Origin: an uncultured Bacteroidales bacterium
GTDB lineage: Bacteria; Bacteroidota; Bacteroidia; Bacteroidales; Paludibacteraceae
Assembly: GCA_902780495.1 (NCBI GenBank)
Contig: CACZFM010000007.1
Location: forward strand, 60,935-124,934
Length of the DNA: 64,000 nucleotides
Reading direction: 5' to 3'
The notes below the pieces were generated by a model that saw nothing but the letters and a program-made list of their open reading frames with translations, ran no database searches and was not told where the DNA came from. Below are positions 17,860-27,467 of the stretch, in pieces. The position numbers and the translations under genes are program-made. How positions within the stretch are numbered: position 1 is the stretch's first letter; each line of letters starts with the position of its first letter.

Positions 17860-18620
17860 AACTGATATCCTACAACGTCAACGGTATTCGTGCCGCCATC
17901 GGCAAAGGTCTGTTGGAATGGCTCAAGACAGAAAATCCTGACATCTTCTGCATACAGGAAAGCAAAGCCCAACCGGAACAGATAGATACTATCGCTATGC
18001 AAGAGATGGGCTATCATAGTTATATCCATTCGGCAGAAAAAAAAGGATATAGCGGCGTATGTATTTTCTCCAAGCAACGCCCATCCTTGGTTACAGCCGG
18101 TATGGGTAACGAGCGTTTTGACAAAGAAGGGCGCATATTGCGTGCCGACTTCGGCGAACTGACCGTGGTGTGCGTCTATGTACCCAGTGGGACCACCGGC
18201 GACATCCGTCAAGAGTTTAAGATGGAGTTCCTGGAAGCATTTCTGCCCTGGATTACCCAACTTCGTAAAGAAAGAAAGAATGTCATCGTATGCGGCGACT
18301 TCAATATCTGCCACAAGCCTATTGATATCAACCACCCCGAACGTCAGATTGGTGTATCCGGTTTTCTGCCCGAAGAACGCGAATGGATGGATCGCTGGCA
18401 AGAAAGCGGCCTAATAGATACCTTCCGCGAATTTGACCAATCGGCCGAGAAATACTCCTGGTGGAGTTACCGTGCCGGTGCAAGAGCTAACAATGCCGGC
18501 TGGCGGATTGACTATTTTTGGGCAAGCGAACCTCTGAAGTCACATCTTGCCAATGCCCGTATTCTCACAGAAGCCGTACACAGCGATCATTGTCCGGTGG
18601 AAGTGGAATTGAATCTCTAA
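17856..18620 (+). CDS. xth: Exodeoxyribonuclease III
   Basis: A 254-residue AP endonuclease/3'-5' exonuclease of base excision repair, of the normal length for the ExoIII family. Family motifs are in order: [11 protein letters not shown] with the metal-site Asn, IFCIQESKA with the metal-binding Glu, [27 protein letters not shown] with the Asp and Asn of the active site, and [10 protein letters not shown] with the catalytic Asp-His at the end. The ATG at 17856 overlaps the protease stop as ATGA. A GTG-free upstream ATG at 17847 is in frame but would overlap more; the shorter start fits the family (MKLISYN). Confidence 0.94.
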   Translation: MKLISYNVNGIRAAIGKGLLEWLKTENPDIFCIQESKAQPEQIDTIAMQEMGYHSYIHSAEKKGYSGVCIFSKQRPSLVTAGMGNERFDKEGRILRADFGELTVVCVYVPSGTTGDIRQEFKMEFLEAFLPWITQLRKERKNVIVCGDFNICHKPIDINHPERQIGVSGFLPEEREWMDRWQESGLIDTFREFDQSAEKYSWWSYRAGARANNAGWRIDYFWASEPLKSHLANARILTEAVHSDHCPVEVELNL

Positions 18621-18645
18621 CACATGTATTAAAGAACCTAACGAT

Positions 18646-19443
18646 ATGGATACACTGCGGACAGAACATCTCATCAAACGCTACGGCAAACGCACCGTAG
18701 TAAATGATGTAAGCATATATCTTCAGCAAGGCGAAATTGTCGGACTGCTCGGACCAAACGGAGCAGGAAAAACCACTACCTTTTACATGACAACAGGGCT
18801 TATTACCGCCAACAACGGAAAGATATTCCTCAACGACGAAGATATAACCACCTACCCCATGTACAAGCGTGCCAAACTCGGCATCGGTTATCTGCCTCAA
18901 GAAGCCAGCGTATTCCGGAAGATGACTGTGGAAGACAATATCTCATCCGTGTTGGAATTGACTGATTTTACGCCCGAATACCAACAGCAGAAACTTGAGC
19001 AACTAATTAAAGAGTTCAACCTTGGACATGTTCGCAAAAATCTTGGTGATCGTCTTTCCGGAGGAGAACGCCGTCGTACGGAGATTGCCCGCTGTTTGGC
19101 CATTGAGCCCAAGTTCGTCATGCTGGATGAACCGTTTGCCGGAGTAGATCCGATTGCCGTACAGGAAATTCAGGATGTTGTCTGGAAACTGAAAGACAAA
19201 AACATCGGTATTCTTATCACCGACCACAATGTGGATGAGACACTGATGATTACCGACCGTGCCTACCTGCTTTTCGAAGGACGTATCCTATTCCATGGCA
19301 CTCCTGAAGAACTGGCCGCCAACCCTGTCGTCAAGCAAAACTATCTGGGACGCGACTTTGAATTGAAGAAGAAATCCCGTCCTGCGCCTGTAACAGACGA
19401 AAACACTGTTCAAAATAACGAAACAATAAACAACAATCAATAA
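18646..19443 (+). CDS. lptB: LPS export ABC transporter ATPase LptB
   Basis: A 265-residue cytoplasmic ATPase. It drives extraction of lipopolysaccharide from the inner membrane with LptF/LptG. Walker [10 protein letters not shown] is at residues 36-44, followed by [13 protein letters not shown] (the LptB Q-loop segment), the signature LSGGERRR, Walker B FVMLDEP with FAGVDP, and the switch segment [12 protein letters not shown] polar Asn-rich tail of about 25 residues after the usual end is common in Bacteroidota. It is 25 bases after xth, without a visible promoter, and is followed by glycosyltransferases of the same pathway. Confidence 0.94.
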   Translation: MDTLRTEHLIKRYGKRTVVNDVSIYLQQGEIVGLLGPNGAGKTTTFYMTTGLITANNGKIFLNDEDITTYPMYKRAKLGIGYLPQEASVFRKMTVEDNISSVLELTDFTPEYQQQKLEQLIKEFNLGHVRKNLGDRLSGGERRRTEIARCLAIEPKFVMLDEPFAGVDPIAVQEIQDVVWKLKDKNIGILITDHNVDETLMITDRAYLLFEGRILFHGTPEELAANPVVKQNYLGRDFELKKKSRPAPVTDENTVQNNETINNNQ

Positions 19444-19463
19444 TCATCTTAAACAGACTAATC

Positions 19464-20069
19464 ATGAATTTTGTAGAACTCGCTAATGGCATATTCAGCC
19501 AATCCGTAGCCGACTACCACAAAACGGACAACGTGGATGCTCCCATTCACAATCCATATCAGGAAGGGACCATCGAATACGACCTCTATTTAAAGAACTG
19601 GATCGATGCCGTACAGTGGCACCTTGAAGACATTATCCGCGATCCCGATATTGAACCGATGGCCGCTATTGCCCTGAAACGCCGCATTGACCGTTCCAAT
19701 CAAGACCGCACGGATCTGGTAGAACGCATTGACAGTTATTTCTGGGAAAAATACCACGAAGTAAAGCACGATGCCAATGCACGTATCAACACGGAAAGTC
19801 CTGCTTGGGCTATTGACCGCTTGAGTATTCTGCACCTCAAACTCTGGCACATGCAAGAACAGGTAAATCGTACCGATGTATCTGCCGAACAACACGAGAA
19901 ATGTGCACAAAAGATGGCAGTTTTGAAGGAGCAACTGACAGATATGACCACTTCCATCACTCAATTGCTGGAAGATTATGAGGCAGGTCGCCGCGTGATG
20001 AAAGTATATCGTCAGATGAAACTCTACAACGACCCCATGACTAATCCCGTTCTCTACGGAAAGAAGTAA
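19464..20069 (+). CDS. DUF4254 family protein
   Basis: A 201-residue, charged, mostly alpha-helical protein without a signal peptide or membrane segment. The pattern NPYQEGTIEYDLYLKNWIDAVQWHLEDIIR near the start, KRRIDRSNQDRTD in the middle and YNDPMTNPVLY at the end matches DUF4254. This family is found next to LPS glycosyltransferase genes in Bacteroidota. Its function is unknown. It sits between lptB and a GT9 gene with gaps of 20 and 13 bases, so a role in core LPS assembly is the natural inference. Confidence 0.85.
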   Translation: MNFVELANGIFSQSVADYHKTDNVDAPIHNPYQEGTIEYDLYLKNWIDAVQWHLEDIIRDPDIEPMAAIALKRRIDRSNQDRTDLVERIDSYFWEKYHEVKHDANARINTESPAWAIDRLSILHLKLWHMQEQVNRTDVSAEQHEKCAQKMAVLKEQLTDMTTSITQLLEDYEAGRRVMKVYRQMKLYNDPMTNPVLYGKK

Positions 20070-20082
20070 ATCCGCAGTAGCC

Positions 20083-21114
20083 GTGAAGAAAATTCTTATC
20101 ATTCGCTTTTCGGCTTTGGGGGATGTAGCCATGCTTGTTCCTGTTGTGAAACGCCTACTGGCGGAACAACCGGAATTGGAGGTTACCATTCTTTCCCGCA
20201 AACAAGTGGAACCGCTCTGGACCAATATGCCAGAACGGGTACACTTTTTCGGCGCAGATTTGAAGGGACGCCATAAAGGTTGGTTGGGTATGCATCGGCT
20301 ATTAGCCGACCTCAACTACCGACAATTTGATGCCGTGGCAGACATGCATCGCGTTCTGCGCTCAAAAATCATCCGAAATGCAATGTTCTTTGCGGGCATA
20401 CCTGTTTATACCATTCAGAAAGGCCGCTGGCGCAAACGTCTCTGTGTGCATCAGGACTTATGGATAAGCAAACTGGTATTGAAACTCTTCCCCGATTTTC
20501 TGCCCAATCCGTTGCCATCTACCATTTCCCGCTATGAAGATGTATTGCGAGCTATGGGGTTGCTCAACAAGGGCGAAGGAAGTTTTTCGTTTGAAAATGA
20601 CAAACGTATTCGCCACGATATCGGCATCGCCCCCTTTGCCGCACACAAGGGAAAAATCTATCCGTTGGACAAAATGCAGGAAGTGGTACGCTTATTGAGC
20701 GAACAGATTTCTGAAAAAGGAGAAAAAATCTATCTCTTCGGAGCAGGAATAAAAGAAAAGGCTGTGCTGGAAAAATGGGAGGCTCAGTATCCGGGAGTTG
20801 TTTCGTTAGCCGGTAAAGAGACGATGGACAAAGAGATCGAAATGATGCGTGGTCTGCGCTTAATGGTAACGATGGACAGCAGCAATATGCATTTTGCTTC
20901 TTTGGCAGAGACGCGCGTGGTAAGCATTTGGGGTGCGACACATCCGAAAGTGGGATTCTTAGGTTACGGACAACAAATGGACGATTGCATACAGCAAGAG
21001 TTACCCTGTCGCCCATGTTCTGTATACGGGAACAAACCATGTCAGTTTGGAGACTACCATTGTTTCGACATTAAACCGGAAGTTGTGGTGCAGAAGATAT
21101 TAGAACGGCTGTAA
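20083..21114 (+). CDS. Glycosyltransferase family 9 (heptosyltransferase-like)
   Basis: A 343-residue GT-B enzyme of the family that includes WaaC and WaaF, which add heptose to the LPS inner core. The start ILIIRFSALGDVAMLVPVV is the family N-terminus, and the C-terminal half has GIAPFAAHKGKIYP, LFGAG, MVTMDSSNMHFAS and SIWGATHP, which form the sugar-nucleotide site. Translation starts at GTG (20083). The stop codon shares one base with the ATG of the kinase gene. The exact sugar cannot be read from sequence; Bacteroidales cores may use other sugars than heptose. Confidence 0.88.
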   Translation: MKKILIIRFSALGDVAMLVPVVKRLLAEQPELEVTILSRKQVEPLWTNMPERVHFFGADLKGRHKGWLGMHRLLADLNYRQFDAVADMHRVLRSKIIRNAMFFAGIPVYTIQKGRWRKRLCVHQDLWISKLVLKLFPDFLPNPLPSTISRYEDVLRAMGLLNKGEGSFSFENDKRIRHDIGIAPFAAHKGKIYPLDKMQEVVRLLSEQISEKGEKIYLFGAGIKEKAVLEKWEAQYPGVVSLAGKETMDKEIEMMRGLRLMVTMDSSNMHFASLAETRVVSIWGATHPKVGFLGYGQQMDDCIQQELPCRPCSVYGNKPCQFGDYHCFDIKPEVVVQKILERL

Positions 21115-21842
21115 TGGTTATCAATCCGAAATATGAACAATTACGGGGATGGATAGAACGCCTGCCTGTCGATTTCGAAACAGAAGGCGAGATAATCTAT
21201 AATGCACGTAACCAGATACGCCGTTTCGAGGTGGAAGGACTGATATTGTGTGTGAAACGATTTCACCGCCCTATGCTGTTTAATCGTTTTATTTATACAT
21301 TCTTCCGGCCGTCTAAAGCCCAAAGGAGTTATTTGAACGGGCTTTATCTGATTGAGCATCAAATAGGGACACCGGAACCTGTTGCCTATATAGAAGAACA
21401 TTCCTGCGGGCTGATAGCCTTCTCCTATCTTGTTACGCTGCAATCGCCGTTAACACGACTTAATCGTGAATGGACACTGAATTATACCCTTGAACTTGAA
21501 GATACTATCCGTCCTTTGGCACGCTTCACCGCCCAAATGCATGAGTCGAAGGCATTACACTACGATTTCTCACCGGGTAATATTCTATGGGACAAGATAG
21601 ATGGAGAATATCGTTTTGAAGTGATTGATATCAACCGTATGCGTATCGGGAAACCTGTTACTCTCCGCGAAGGAGCACACAGTCTTCGGCGTCTGTGCGC
21701 CAAAACCTCTTTCTTTCTCACATTTGCTGATGAATATGCCCAAGCAAGAGGATTTGACAAGGACGAATGTGCCCGATGGATACTCCACTACCGTGACCAA
21801 TTTTGGCGACACGGAAGAAAAGCAAACTATGACTATGTGTAA
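21114..21842 (+). CDS. Lipopolysaccharide core kinase (WaaP/KdkA-like)
   Basis: A 242-residue protein with a reduced protein-kinase fold as in the LPS kinase family (Kdo/WaaP). Visible motifs are LCVKRF (nucleotide-binding Lys), LHYDFSPGNILW (catalytic loop, HxDxxxxN) and FEVIDINRM (the DFG-like metal-binding Asp). It would phosphorylate a core sugar of LPS on the cytoplasmic side. The gene overlaps the GT9 gene by one base (TAATG) and the next gene by about 14 bases. WaaP and KdkA types cannot be separated from sequence alone. Confidence 0.85.
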   Translation: MVINPKYEQLRGWIERLPVDFETEGEIIYNARNQIRRFEVEGLILCVKRFHRPMLFNRFIYTFFRPSKAQRSYLNGLYLIEHQIGTPEPVAYIEEHSCGLIAFSYLVTLQSPLTRLNREWTLNYTLELEDTIRPLARFTAQMHESKALHYDFSPGNILWDKIDGEYRFEVIDINRMRIGKPVTLREGAHSLRRLCAKTSFFLTFADEYAQARGFDKDECARWILHYRDQFWRHGRKANYDYV

Positions 21843-22461
21843 AGCCCCAAAATCCATACATATCAGTTACGCCATCACCGTTTGTAACGAAGCCGCAGAA
21901 TTAGAAGCCCTGCTATTGCATCTGAAGCCATTTCTGCGAGAAGGAGATGAACTGGTGGTACAGGCAGACAAAGAGCATGTGACGAAAGAGGTGAAAGGGA
22001 TTGTGGAGCAGCATCGCTCACTCATTACCACCTATGCAGAACACCCGCTGAACTTCGACTTTGCACAGGCTAAAAACCATCTTAACGGATTGTGTAACGG
22101 AGATTTCATCTTTCAACTGGATGCAGATGAACTGCCCCAGCCATGGTTATTGGAACACTTACGCGAAATCATCGGCAAACACCCCTGGATTGAACTGTTC
22201 AAAATACCGCGCATCAATCTCTTCCAACAAACGGAAGGAGGTATTGTTGAAGAGCGGGTGGCATGGCCAGACTATCAAGGAAGACTATACAAGAACCGCC
22301 CCAATAGGATCCGTTGGCGCAGACCTTTACACGAACGCATTCACGGACATCTGCTTTATTGGCATTTGCCCAAAGAGGATAACTATGCCATTCTGCATGT
22401 AAAACTAAAGACCCAAGATGACGCCAAATGGGCAGAATGGAGGAAACATTATCAAGCATGA
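21829..22461 (+). CDS. Glycosyltransferase family 2 (WaaE-like)
   Basis: A 210-residue GT-A enzyme. The start SYAITVCNEAAELEALL is typical of GT2, followed by NFDFAQAKNHLNGLCNGDFIFQLDADE with the DAD motif that binds the metal-sugar nucleotide. The C-terminal part (RLYKNRPNRIRWRRPLHERI) is like WaaE-type core transferases. In-frame ATG codons at 21829 and 21835 both fit; the frame is open far upstream inside the kinase gene, but that extension is not homologous to GT2. It overlaps the next gene by ATGA at 22458-22461. Confidence 0.87.
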   Translation: MTMCKAPKSIHISYAITVCNEAAELEALLLHLKPFLREGDELVVQADKEHVTKEVKGIVEQHRSLITTYAEHPLNFDFAQAKNHLNGLCNGDFIFQLDADELPQPWLLEHLREIIGKHPWIELFKIPRINLFQQTEGGIVEERVAWPDYQGRLYKNRPNRIRWRRPLHERIHGHLLYWHLPKEDNYAILHVKLKTQDDAKWAEWRKHYQA

Positions 22462-23534
22462 CCATTGCTTACTACATAGCATCTCCCGGTTGGGGAGGAG
22501 GTGAACAATATGTATATGACCTTGCCCGGACGCTGAAAGCCGAAAAAGATGTTCGTATATTGTTTCTTTTTCCTCCTCATAGCGATGCAAAGATGGTGGA
22601 GCGTTTCAGCGAATTGGGTGAATGCCCTGCGTTCAACTATACCGGAAAACTATGGCGTTTTAGTGTTTTTGCAGGCTATCAATTAGCCATATGGCTCAAA
22701 CAGAACCATGTGGATATTCTTCATCTGAATAACCGTATTGCCTATTTTCAGGCTGCCGTAGCCAAACATTTTTACAAATACCGGCTGATTGCAACGCAAC
22801 ACCTTATCCGAACAGCAAAACATAGTTTGCTGTGGCAATGGAGTTATCGAAAAATTGATACGCTGATTTGTGTCAGTCAGTTCGTGAAGCGGCAATATCT
22901 GTCCGCATTTCCCGACAAGAAGTGCCCATTCCGCAATGTACAAGTACTGATAAACAGCGTAACAGCACCTGTTACAGAACAAATTTGCAGACAAGATGTG
23001 GACGTTCCACGTATTTTTTACCACGGGCGAGTATGCGAAGAAAAGGGTGTCTATCTACTGTTGGACATTGCCGAGCAATTATTAGATACGCCCTTTGAAT
23101 TGCACATAGCAGGTGCCGTTCCGCAGAAAGAGCAAGCGCGTTGGGAGAAAGCATTGGGGGCATGTCGTGCCAAAGAGCGCATCCGTTTATTAGGTTTCTG
23201 CACCAATATATGGGAACATATTCCCAACTACCAGATTGCGATTATGCCAAGTCTTGTTCCTGAAGCTTGTGGTATTGCTCTGTTAGACACAATGGCAATG
23301 GGGCTGCCATGTGTAGCATCAGATAATGGTGCAGAGGTTGAACTGATAGAACACGGACGAAGCGGAATGCTATGCCCTCCCTCGCAAATCCGTCCTTGGG
23401 TGGAAGCCCTGAGAACATTGATTAACGACCCAGAATTACGAAAAAGAATGGCAACAGAGGCGCAAAACGACTTCAACCGCCACTATACATACGATGTCTT
23501 TTTCAACAAAATGTGGACGATATATAATGAATAA
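22458..23534 (+). CDS. Glycosyltransferase family 4
   Basis: A 358-residue GT-B enzyme. The N-terminal GWGGGEQYVYDLA is the glycine-rich loop of retaining GT4 transferases. The C-terminal domain has FYHGRVCEEKGVYLLLDIAEQLL, IAGAVPQKE, LGFC and PSLVPEACGIALLDTMAMGLP, with the E-x7-E motif that binds the sugar donor. The start at 22458 overlaps the stop codon of the GT2 gene (ATGA). It also overlaps the ligase gene by 8 bases. It likely adds a core or outer-core sugar; the sugar is unknown. Confidence 0.9.
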   Translation: MTIAYYIASPGWGGGEQYVYDLARTLKAEKDVRILFLFPPHSDAKMVERFSELGECPAFNYTGKLWRFSVFAGYQLAIWLKQNHVDILHLNNRIAYFQAAVAKHFYKYRLIATQHLIRTAKHSLLWQWSYRKIDTLICVSQFVKRQYLSAFPDKKCPFRNVQVLINSVTAPVTEQICRQDVDVPRIFYHGRVCEEKGVYLLLDIAEQLLDTPFELHIAGAVPQKEQARWEKALGACRAKERIRLLGFCTNIWEHIPNYQIAIMPSLVPEACGIALLDTMAMGLPCVASDNGAEVELIEHGRSGMLCPPSQIRPWVEALRTLINDPELRKRMATEAQNDFNRHYTYDVFFNKMWTIYNE

Positions 23535-24876
23535 CAGTCTCTCCCATATACAAATTTGGCAAGCTGCGACAGGAAAGTTAAACTATATTGCTTTCCTTGC
23601 TTTTGTTGTTACATTGCCATTTCCTCTGGCTTGGATGCGACCATTGTGGGTAATTTGGCTGATTACATGGCTATTGGAGGGGCGTTGGATGCAGTTGGAA
23701 AATTACAAACGAGGCCGGTGGCTATTGCCTCAAATACTGATTTGTGCTTTCATCCTGTGGGAAACCACATCCCTGTTATGGGCAGAAAACGTTTCACTCG
23801 GACTGCATGAAATAGGGAAACACGTTTCTTTATTCGCCGTGTTGATAATCAGCATAGTAGGTCTAAGCACCTACTACAAACCTATCCATATCAAATTAGT
23901 TTGGGTAATGAGTTGCTTTGCAGCCATTGCGGGTTATTGTTTGGTCAATTATGCCTATCAAACCGATGAATTGATACCCCAATACTACGGCGTTTATTGG
24001 TACAACTATCTCGGTTCCGGTCCTGTTATGGGTTTAAAACATCGCACCTATTTCTGTTTGTCGTTGCTGATAGGATTAAGTTTTTATAAATCCATCCTGA
24101 TGTATTTACAGGCCACATGGGGTAAGATACAAGGTGCCGTAATTACATTTGTTGCCATGGCGGGACTTTGTACCGGCATTGTACTGACCGAAAGCCGAAT
24201 CGGACTAATCGCAATGGTATGCCTATTGCTCTATGCCGCTATGACCGCAATAAAAGGATGGAAACGATATGCGATTGCGGCAGTGATATGCATCTTCAGT
24301 GCAAGCATTGTGATAACATCCCCACGTTTTCAGATGCTGTTCACCAATCTACACATTACAACACAAGAAGTCAATATGACACGGTATTGTGAAGAAGAAT
24401 ACCGACCCGCAATTTGGGCAACGGCATTGGCCCATTACAAAGAATACGGTTTATTGGGAAAGGGCGCAGGTTCTGCAAATGACATGATGTTACGTTATTA
24501 CAAACAATCGGAAGACCCTACCATACAAACTTACACTTTCGGTCCACACAATTATTATTTACAGACATGGATGGAATTGGGCGTTATCGGCATATTTCTG
24601 CTGCTGATAATTATATGTGCAACCCCTCTTTGTTGTCCGCTACAAGTGCGCAAAGAAACCATTTCCGCTTTGATTTGTTTTGCCATAATGATGTGTGTTG
24701 AATGCATTTGGAGCAGAATGAATGCCATCTATCTTTTATCGGCATTCTTAATTCTGGAGAGTATCGCAACGCATCGTTTTCAACAAAATGACATACCGAA
24801 GATGGACCGAGATTGGACCGAGAATGGTCCGAAAACGGACCGAGAGTTTACCGAGGAGCCAAAGGTACTATCGTAG
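23527..24876 (+). CDS. O-antigen ligase/polymerase (WaaL/Wzy family)
   Basis: A 449-residue inner-membrane protein with about ten to twelve hydrophobic helices and one large periplasmic loop (residues about 275-360) holding RPAIWATAL, GKGAGSANDMM and PHNYYLQTWMELG, the pattern of the Wzy_C domain. LTESRIGLIAMV before it is the usual helix of ligases. It would join O-polysaccharide to lipid A-core or polymerise repeat units. The start at 23527 gives a small overlap with the GT4 gene. The last 28 residues (QNDIPKMDR ...) are encoded by an 11-bp tandem array, giving an 11-residue period (PKMDRDWTENG, PKTDREFTEEP). The end overlaps the convergent gene by 29 bases. Confidence 0.87.
   Translation: MNNSLSHIQIWQAATGKLNYIAFLAFVVTLPFPLAWMRPLWVIWLITWLLEGRWMQLENYKRGRWLLPQILICAFILWETTSLLWAENVSLGLHEIGKHVSLFAVLIISIVGLSTYYKPIHIKLVWVMSCFAAIAGYCLVNYAYQTDELIPQYYGVYWYNYLGSGPVMGLKHRTYFCLSLLIGLSFYKSILMYLQATWGKIQGAVITFVAMAGLCTGIVLTESRIGLIAMVCLLLYAAMTAIKGWKRYAIAAVICIFSASIVITSPRFQMLFTNLHITTQEVNMTRYCEEEYRPAIWATALAHYKEYGLLGKGAGSANDMMLRYYKQSEDPTIQTYTFGPHNYYLQTWMELGVIGIFLLLIIICATPLCCPLQVRKETISALICFAIMMCVECIWSRMNAIYLLSAFLILESIATHRFQQNDIPKMDRDWTENGPKTDREFTEEPKVLS
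24789..24854. repeat. Tandem array, six units of 11 bp (nnnnnnACCGA) inside a gene end
   Basis: Six 11-bp units end in ACCGA (one has TCCGA): TGACATACCGA, AGATGGACCGA, GATTGGACCGA, GAATGGTCCGA, AAACGGACCGA and GAGTTTACCGA. They form the last codons of the O-antigen ligase gene. Because 11 is not divisible by three, three units make one 33-base coding period. The last unit also contains the stop codon of the convergent GT-C gene (24848-24850). Confidence 0.88.
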
Positions 24877-26320
24877 CCCCCTTTTCCATCCTATACAAGC
24901 GCACACCTTTTCTTGAACTAATTAATATTGACGGGAATTGCTCTATATAATGTAACACACTATCTGTTAAATAATGAGCAGACTCATCTATTTCCATTGG
25001 ATTATGCACTACCCATTGAGCCGCCTTCAGTTGTTCCATAGCCTTTTCCTCATCCAATCCAAGGGGGCCAAACGAGTATGCTACCGTGGATAAGTTGGGA
25101 ACACGTGTACAGGTAGTGAAAACCACATCAAAATAACTGCCTTGTGTAGGCCAAAGAATATCCGATTCCGGTACATATTGCCTAATATTACAGGAAATAG
25201 TCTTTCTATCATCCGGAGTATAGTCATCCAACCTGAAATCAACTATATGATAAGCATTATAGAGCGATGCACCAACCGTCCATAGAATAGCCAAATACTT
25301 TATCCAACTCAACCACAGAGGAGTCTGTGTAACAAGCATCTCCGCCATCAATAAACACGCGAAGGGAATCATAAAAATTCTATAATGGCGGGCAGAACTA
25401 AAATAAAATTGCAATGCAAACCCCAAAATGCCACAAAGAGCGAACATGAAGTATCGTAAACGGTTCTGTTGTTTTGAGTTCCAGACAATCAACAACCCTA
25501 CTAATGCAGCAGGACACGCATCGCCACAAAAACGCAACCCATTATTAACAATATCCCCAAGTTTACTCAAAAGAGACACATCCCGCCCTGCGCTGACAGC
25601 TGTCGTTGTGCCATAACCATTGCTGAACAGCATCAATATATCCTGTTGCCATATCAAAATACAGGCCAAAATTGGCAATAGATATCCAACAAGAAAAATC
25701 GCAATTGATTTCCAACTGCTATTCCCAAAAAACAAAATCAAATAGATATCCAAAATCAAGAACCCTGCCCCATATTGCTTTGTTAAAAAAGCCATAGACG
25801 CAATAGCCCCAATCCAAAGATAATGCCAGTATGTTTTTCCACCTAAACGAATAATCAACCAAGATGACAGCAGACCAAAAAATACCGATGGAATCTCTAA
25901 CAATACGGCATATCCATATTGCCAAAAGCTCAATGGGAAAAATAACCATGCACAAAAAAAGGCGATGGACTTATTCTCCGTAAAGTTTTTTATCAATTTA
26001 TACAAGATTATTCCCGCGGCCAAATAAAACAAATCGTATACTAACAAATACGGCCAATAACATCCCAAGGGTATACAAAACAACATCCTTACTCCCGCCG
26101 CCAAATAGAACCAAAGAGGGGCGTAACCACAATGGACATCCCGATATAATAGGAATCCTTCCGAAACGCGCTCACTTATGGCCAAATAATACGCGCTGTC
26201 GCAATAAACAGATTCATATATAAAACAGATAGCAAACGGAATTGCAGCAACTATCACTGCAAGTATTTTCAAAAAAATCTGATAACGGACAAAGAATTGT
26301 TTGATTTTATCGGTTTGCAT
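24848..26320 (-). CDS. GT-C type integral membrane glycosyltransferase
   Basis: A 490-residue protein with about ten hydrophobic helices. It opens with a cytoplasmic MQTDKIKQFF, one helix, then a periplasmic loop YESVYCDSAYYLAISERV with the acidic-aromatic motif seen in GT39/ArnT-like enzymes, which use polyprenyl-phosphate sugars as donors. A soluble C-terminal part of about 110 residues follows the last helix. ATG at 26320 overlaps the end of the aminotransferase gene by 14 bases; longer versions start inside that gene. It would transfer a sugar in the periplasm, perhaps the one delivered by the ArnC/ArnEF-like genes of this cluster. The acceptor is unknown. Confidence 0.75.
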   Translation of the reverse strand: MQTDKIKQFFVRYQIFLKILAVIVAAIPFAICFIYESVYCDSAYYLAISERVSEGFLLYRDVHCGYAPLWFYLAAGVRMLFCIPLGCYWPYLLVYDLFYLAAGIILYKLIKNFTENKSIAFFCAWLFFPLSFWQYGYAVLLEIPSVFFGLLSSWLIIRLGGKTYWHYLWIGAIASMAFLTKQYGAGFLILDIYLILFFGNSSWKSIAIFLVGYLLPILACILIWQQDILMLFSNGYGTTTAVSAGRDVSLLSKLGDIVNNGLRFCGDACPAALVGLLIVWNSKQQNRLRYFMFALCGILGFALQFYFSSARHYRIFMIPFACLLMAEMLVTQTPLWLSWIKYLAILWTVGASLYNAYHIVDFRLDDYTPDDRKTISCNIRQYVPESDILWPTQGSYFDVVFTTCTRVPNLSTVAYSFGPLGLDEEKAMEQLKAAQWVVHNPMEIDESAHYLTDSVLHYIEQFPSILISSRKGVRLYRMEKGATIVPLAPR

Positions 26321-27458
26321 AAAACATTCGGATTGTATCACAAATACGGTCAATATCGTCAAAGGTCAGTTCATAATACATCGGCAGACGAACCAATGTA
26401 TCGGCATATCTGTCGCATTCCGGCAGTACACGCCCATCATGTTTATCCCGATAAAAAGGACTGGCATGAAGAGACAGATAATGGAATACACACGATATGT
26501 TATGTTCTTTCAAGAATTGAATAAACGCCGTACGTTCGTCCAATGTCGGGAAAGTGATATAGAACAGGTGTGCATTGTTGGTAGCATAATCCGGCAAATC
26601 GGGCAAAGAGAAAGAAACATTCTGCATTTGCGACAAATGTTCGTAATAGCATTTCCACAAAGCGATACGTTTCTGCTGAATAGTATCCAAGTTCTCAAGT
26701 TGCGCCCACAAGAAGGCAGCATTTATTTCAGCCGGAAGGAAACTGGACCCCATATCCACCCAACCATACTTATTGACAGCACCTCGGAAAAATTCAGCCC
26801 GATTGGTTCCTTTTTCCCAAAGAATTTCTGCACGGCGGAGGAATTGTCCGTCATTTACCACCAAGAGTCCTCCCTCTCCACCGGCAGTTACGTTTTTGGT
26901 CTCATGGAACGAAAATGCAGCCAGATGACCTATACCGCCAAGGGATAAAGTTTGATGCCGGACGTTTGAGGTATAATAACTATTTATAGCTTGGGCTGCA
27001 TCTTCAACGACAAGAAGATTATGCTTCTTGGCAACAGCCATTATCGCATCCATATCGCAAGCCACACCGGCATAATGCACGGGAACAATAACGCGCGTGC
27101 GCGGTGTAACGAGGGATTCTATCGTTTCTGCATCCAGATTGGGATTGCGTTGCATACTATCCGCGAACACCACCTTTGCCCCTTCGCGCAGAAAAGCCAA
27201 TGCCGTAGAAACAAACGTATAACTCGGTACTATTACTTCATCGCCAGGCTGCAAGCCACAAAGCATTGCACACATTTCCAATGCATCGGTGCCAGATGTC
27301 GTAAGCAGACATTTACGGAATCCATAACGCTCCTGAAAGAATGTTTGACATTTCTTTGTAAACTCACCATTACCGGACAATTGTCCATTCTGAACGGCTT
27401 GTACCATATACTCCGTTTCTTTACCGGTAAGATAAGGTTTGTTAAAAGGTATATTCAT
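26307..27458 (-). CDS. wecE: dTDP-4-amino-4,6-dideoxygalactose transaminase (WecE-like)
   Basis: A 383-residue PLP enzyme of the DegT/DnrJ/EryC1 family, closely like E. coli WecE through the whole length: IPFN at the start, GDEVIVPSYTFVSTA, TRVIVPVHYAGVACDMD, NLLVVEDAAQ, FSFHETKN with the PLP-binding Lys, AGGEGG, and GTNRAEFFRG. WecE moves an amino group from glutamate to dTDP-4-keto-6-deoxyglucose, giving dTDP-Fuc4N. The genes for making the keto sugar (RmlA/RmlB) are not in the window. It precedes the GT-C gene and follows the SMR pair, so it probably supplies the 4-amino sugar of the lipid-linked pathway. Confidence 0.9.
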   Translation of the reverse strand: MNIPFNKPYLTGKETEYMVQAVQNGQLSGNGEFTKKCQTFFQERYGFRKCLLTTSGTDALEMCAMLCGLQPGDEVIVPSYTFVSTALAFLREGAKVVFADSMQRNPNLDAETIESLVTPRTRVIVPVHYAGVACDMDAIMAVAKKHNLLVVEDAAQAINSYYTSNVRHQTLSLGGIGHLAAFSFHETKNVTAGGEGGLLVVNDGQFLRRAEILWEKGTNRAEFFRGAVNKYGWVDMGSSFLPAEINAAFLWAQLENLDTIQQKRIALWKCYYEHLSQMQNVSFSLPDLPDYATNNAHLFYITFPTLDERTAFIQFLKEHNISCVFHYLSLHASPFYRDKHDGRVLPECDRYADTLVRLPMYYELTFDDIDRICDTIRMFYANR

Positions 27459-27467
27459 AAACTTTCA

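Noticed and set aside
21625..21828. Longer start for the GT2 gene inside the LPS kinase gene
   Set aside because: The extension overlaps the kinase by over 200 bases and its translation is unlike GT2 N-termini.
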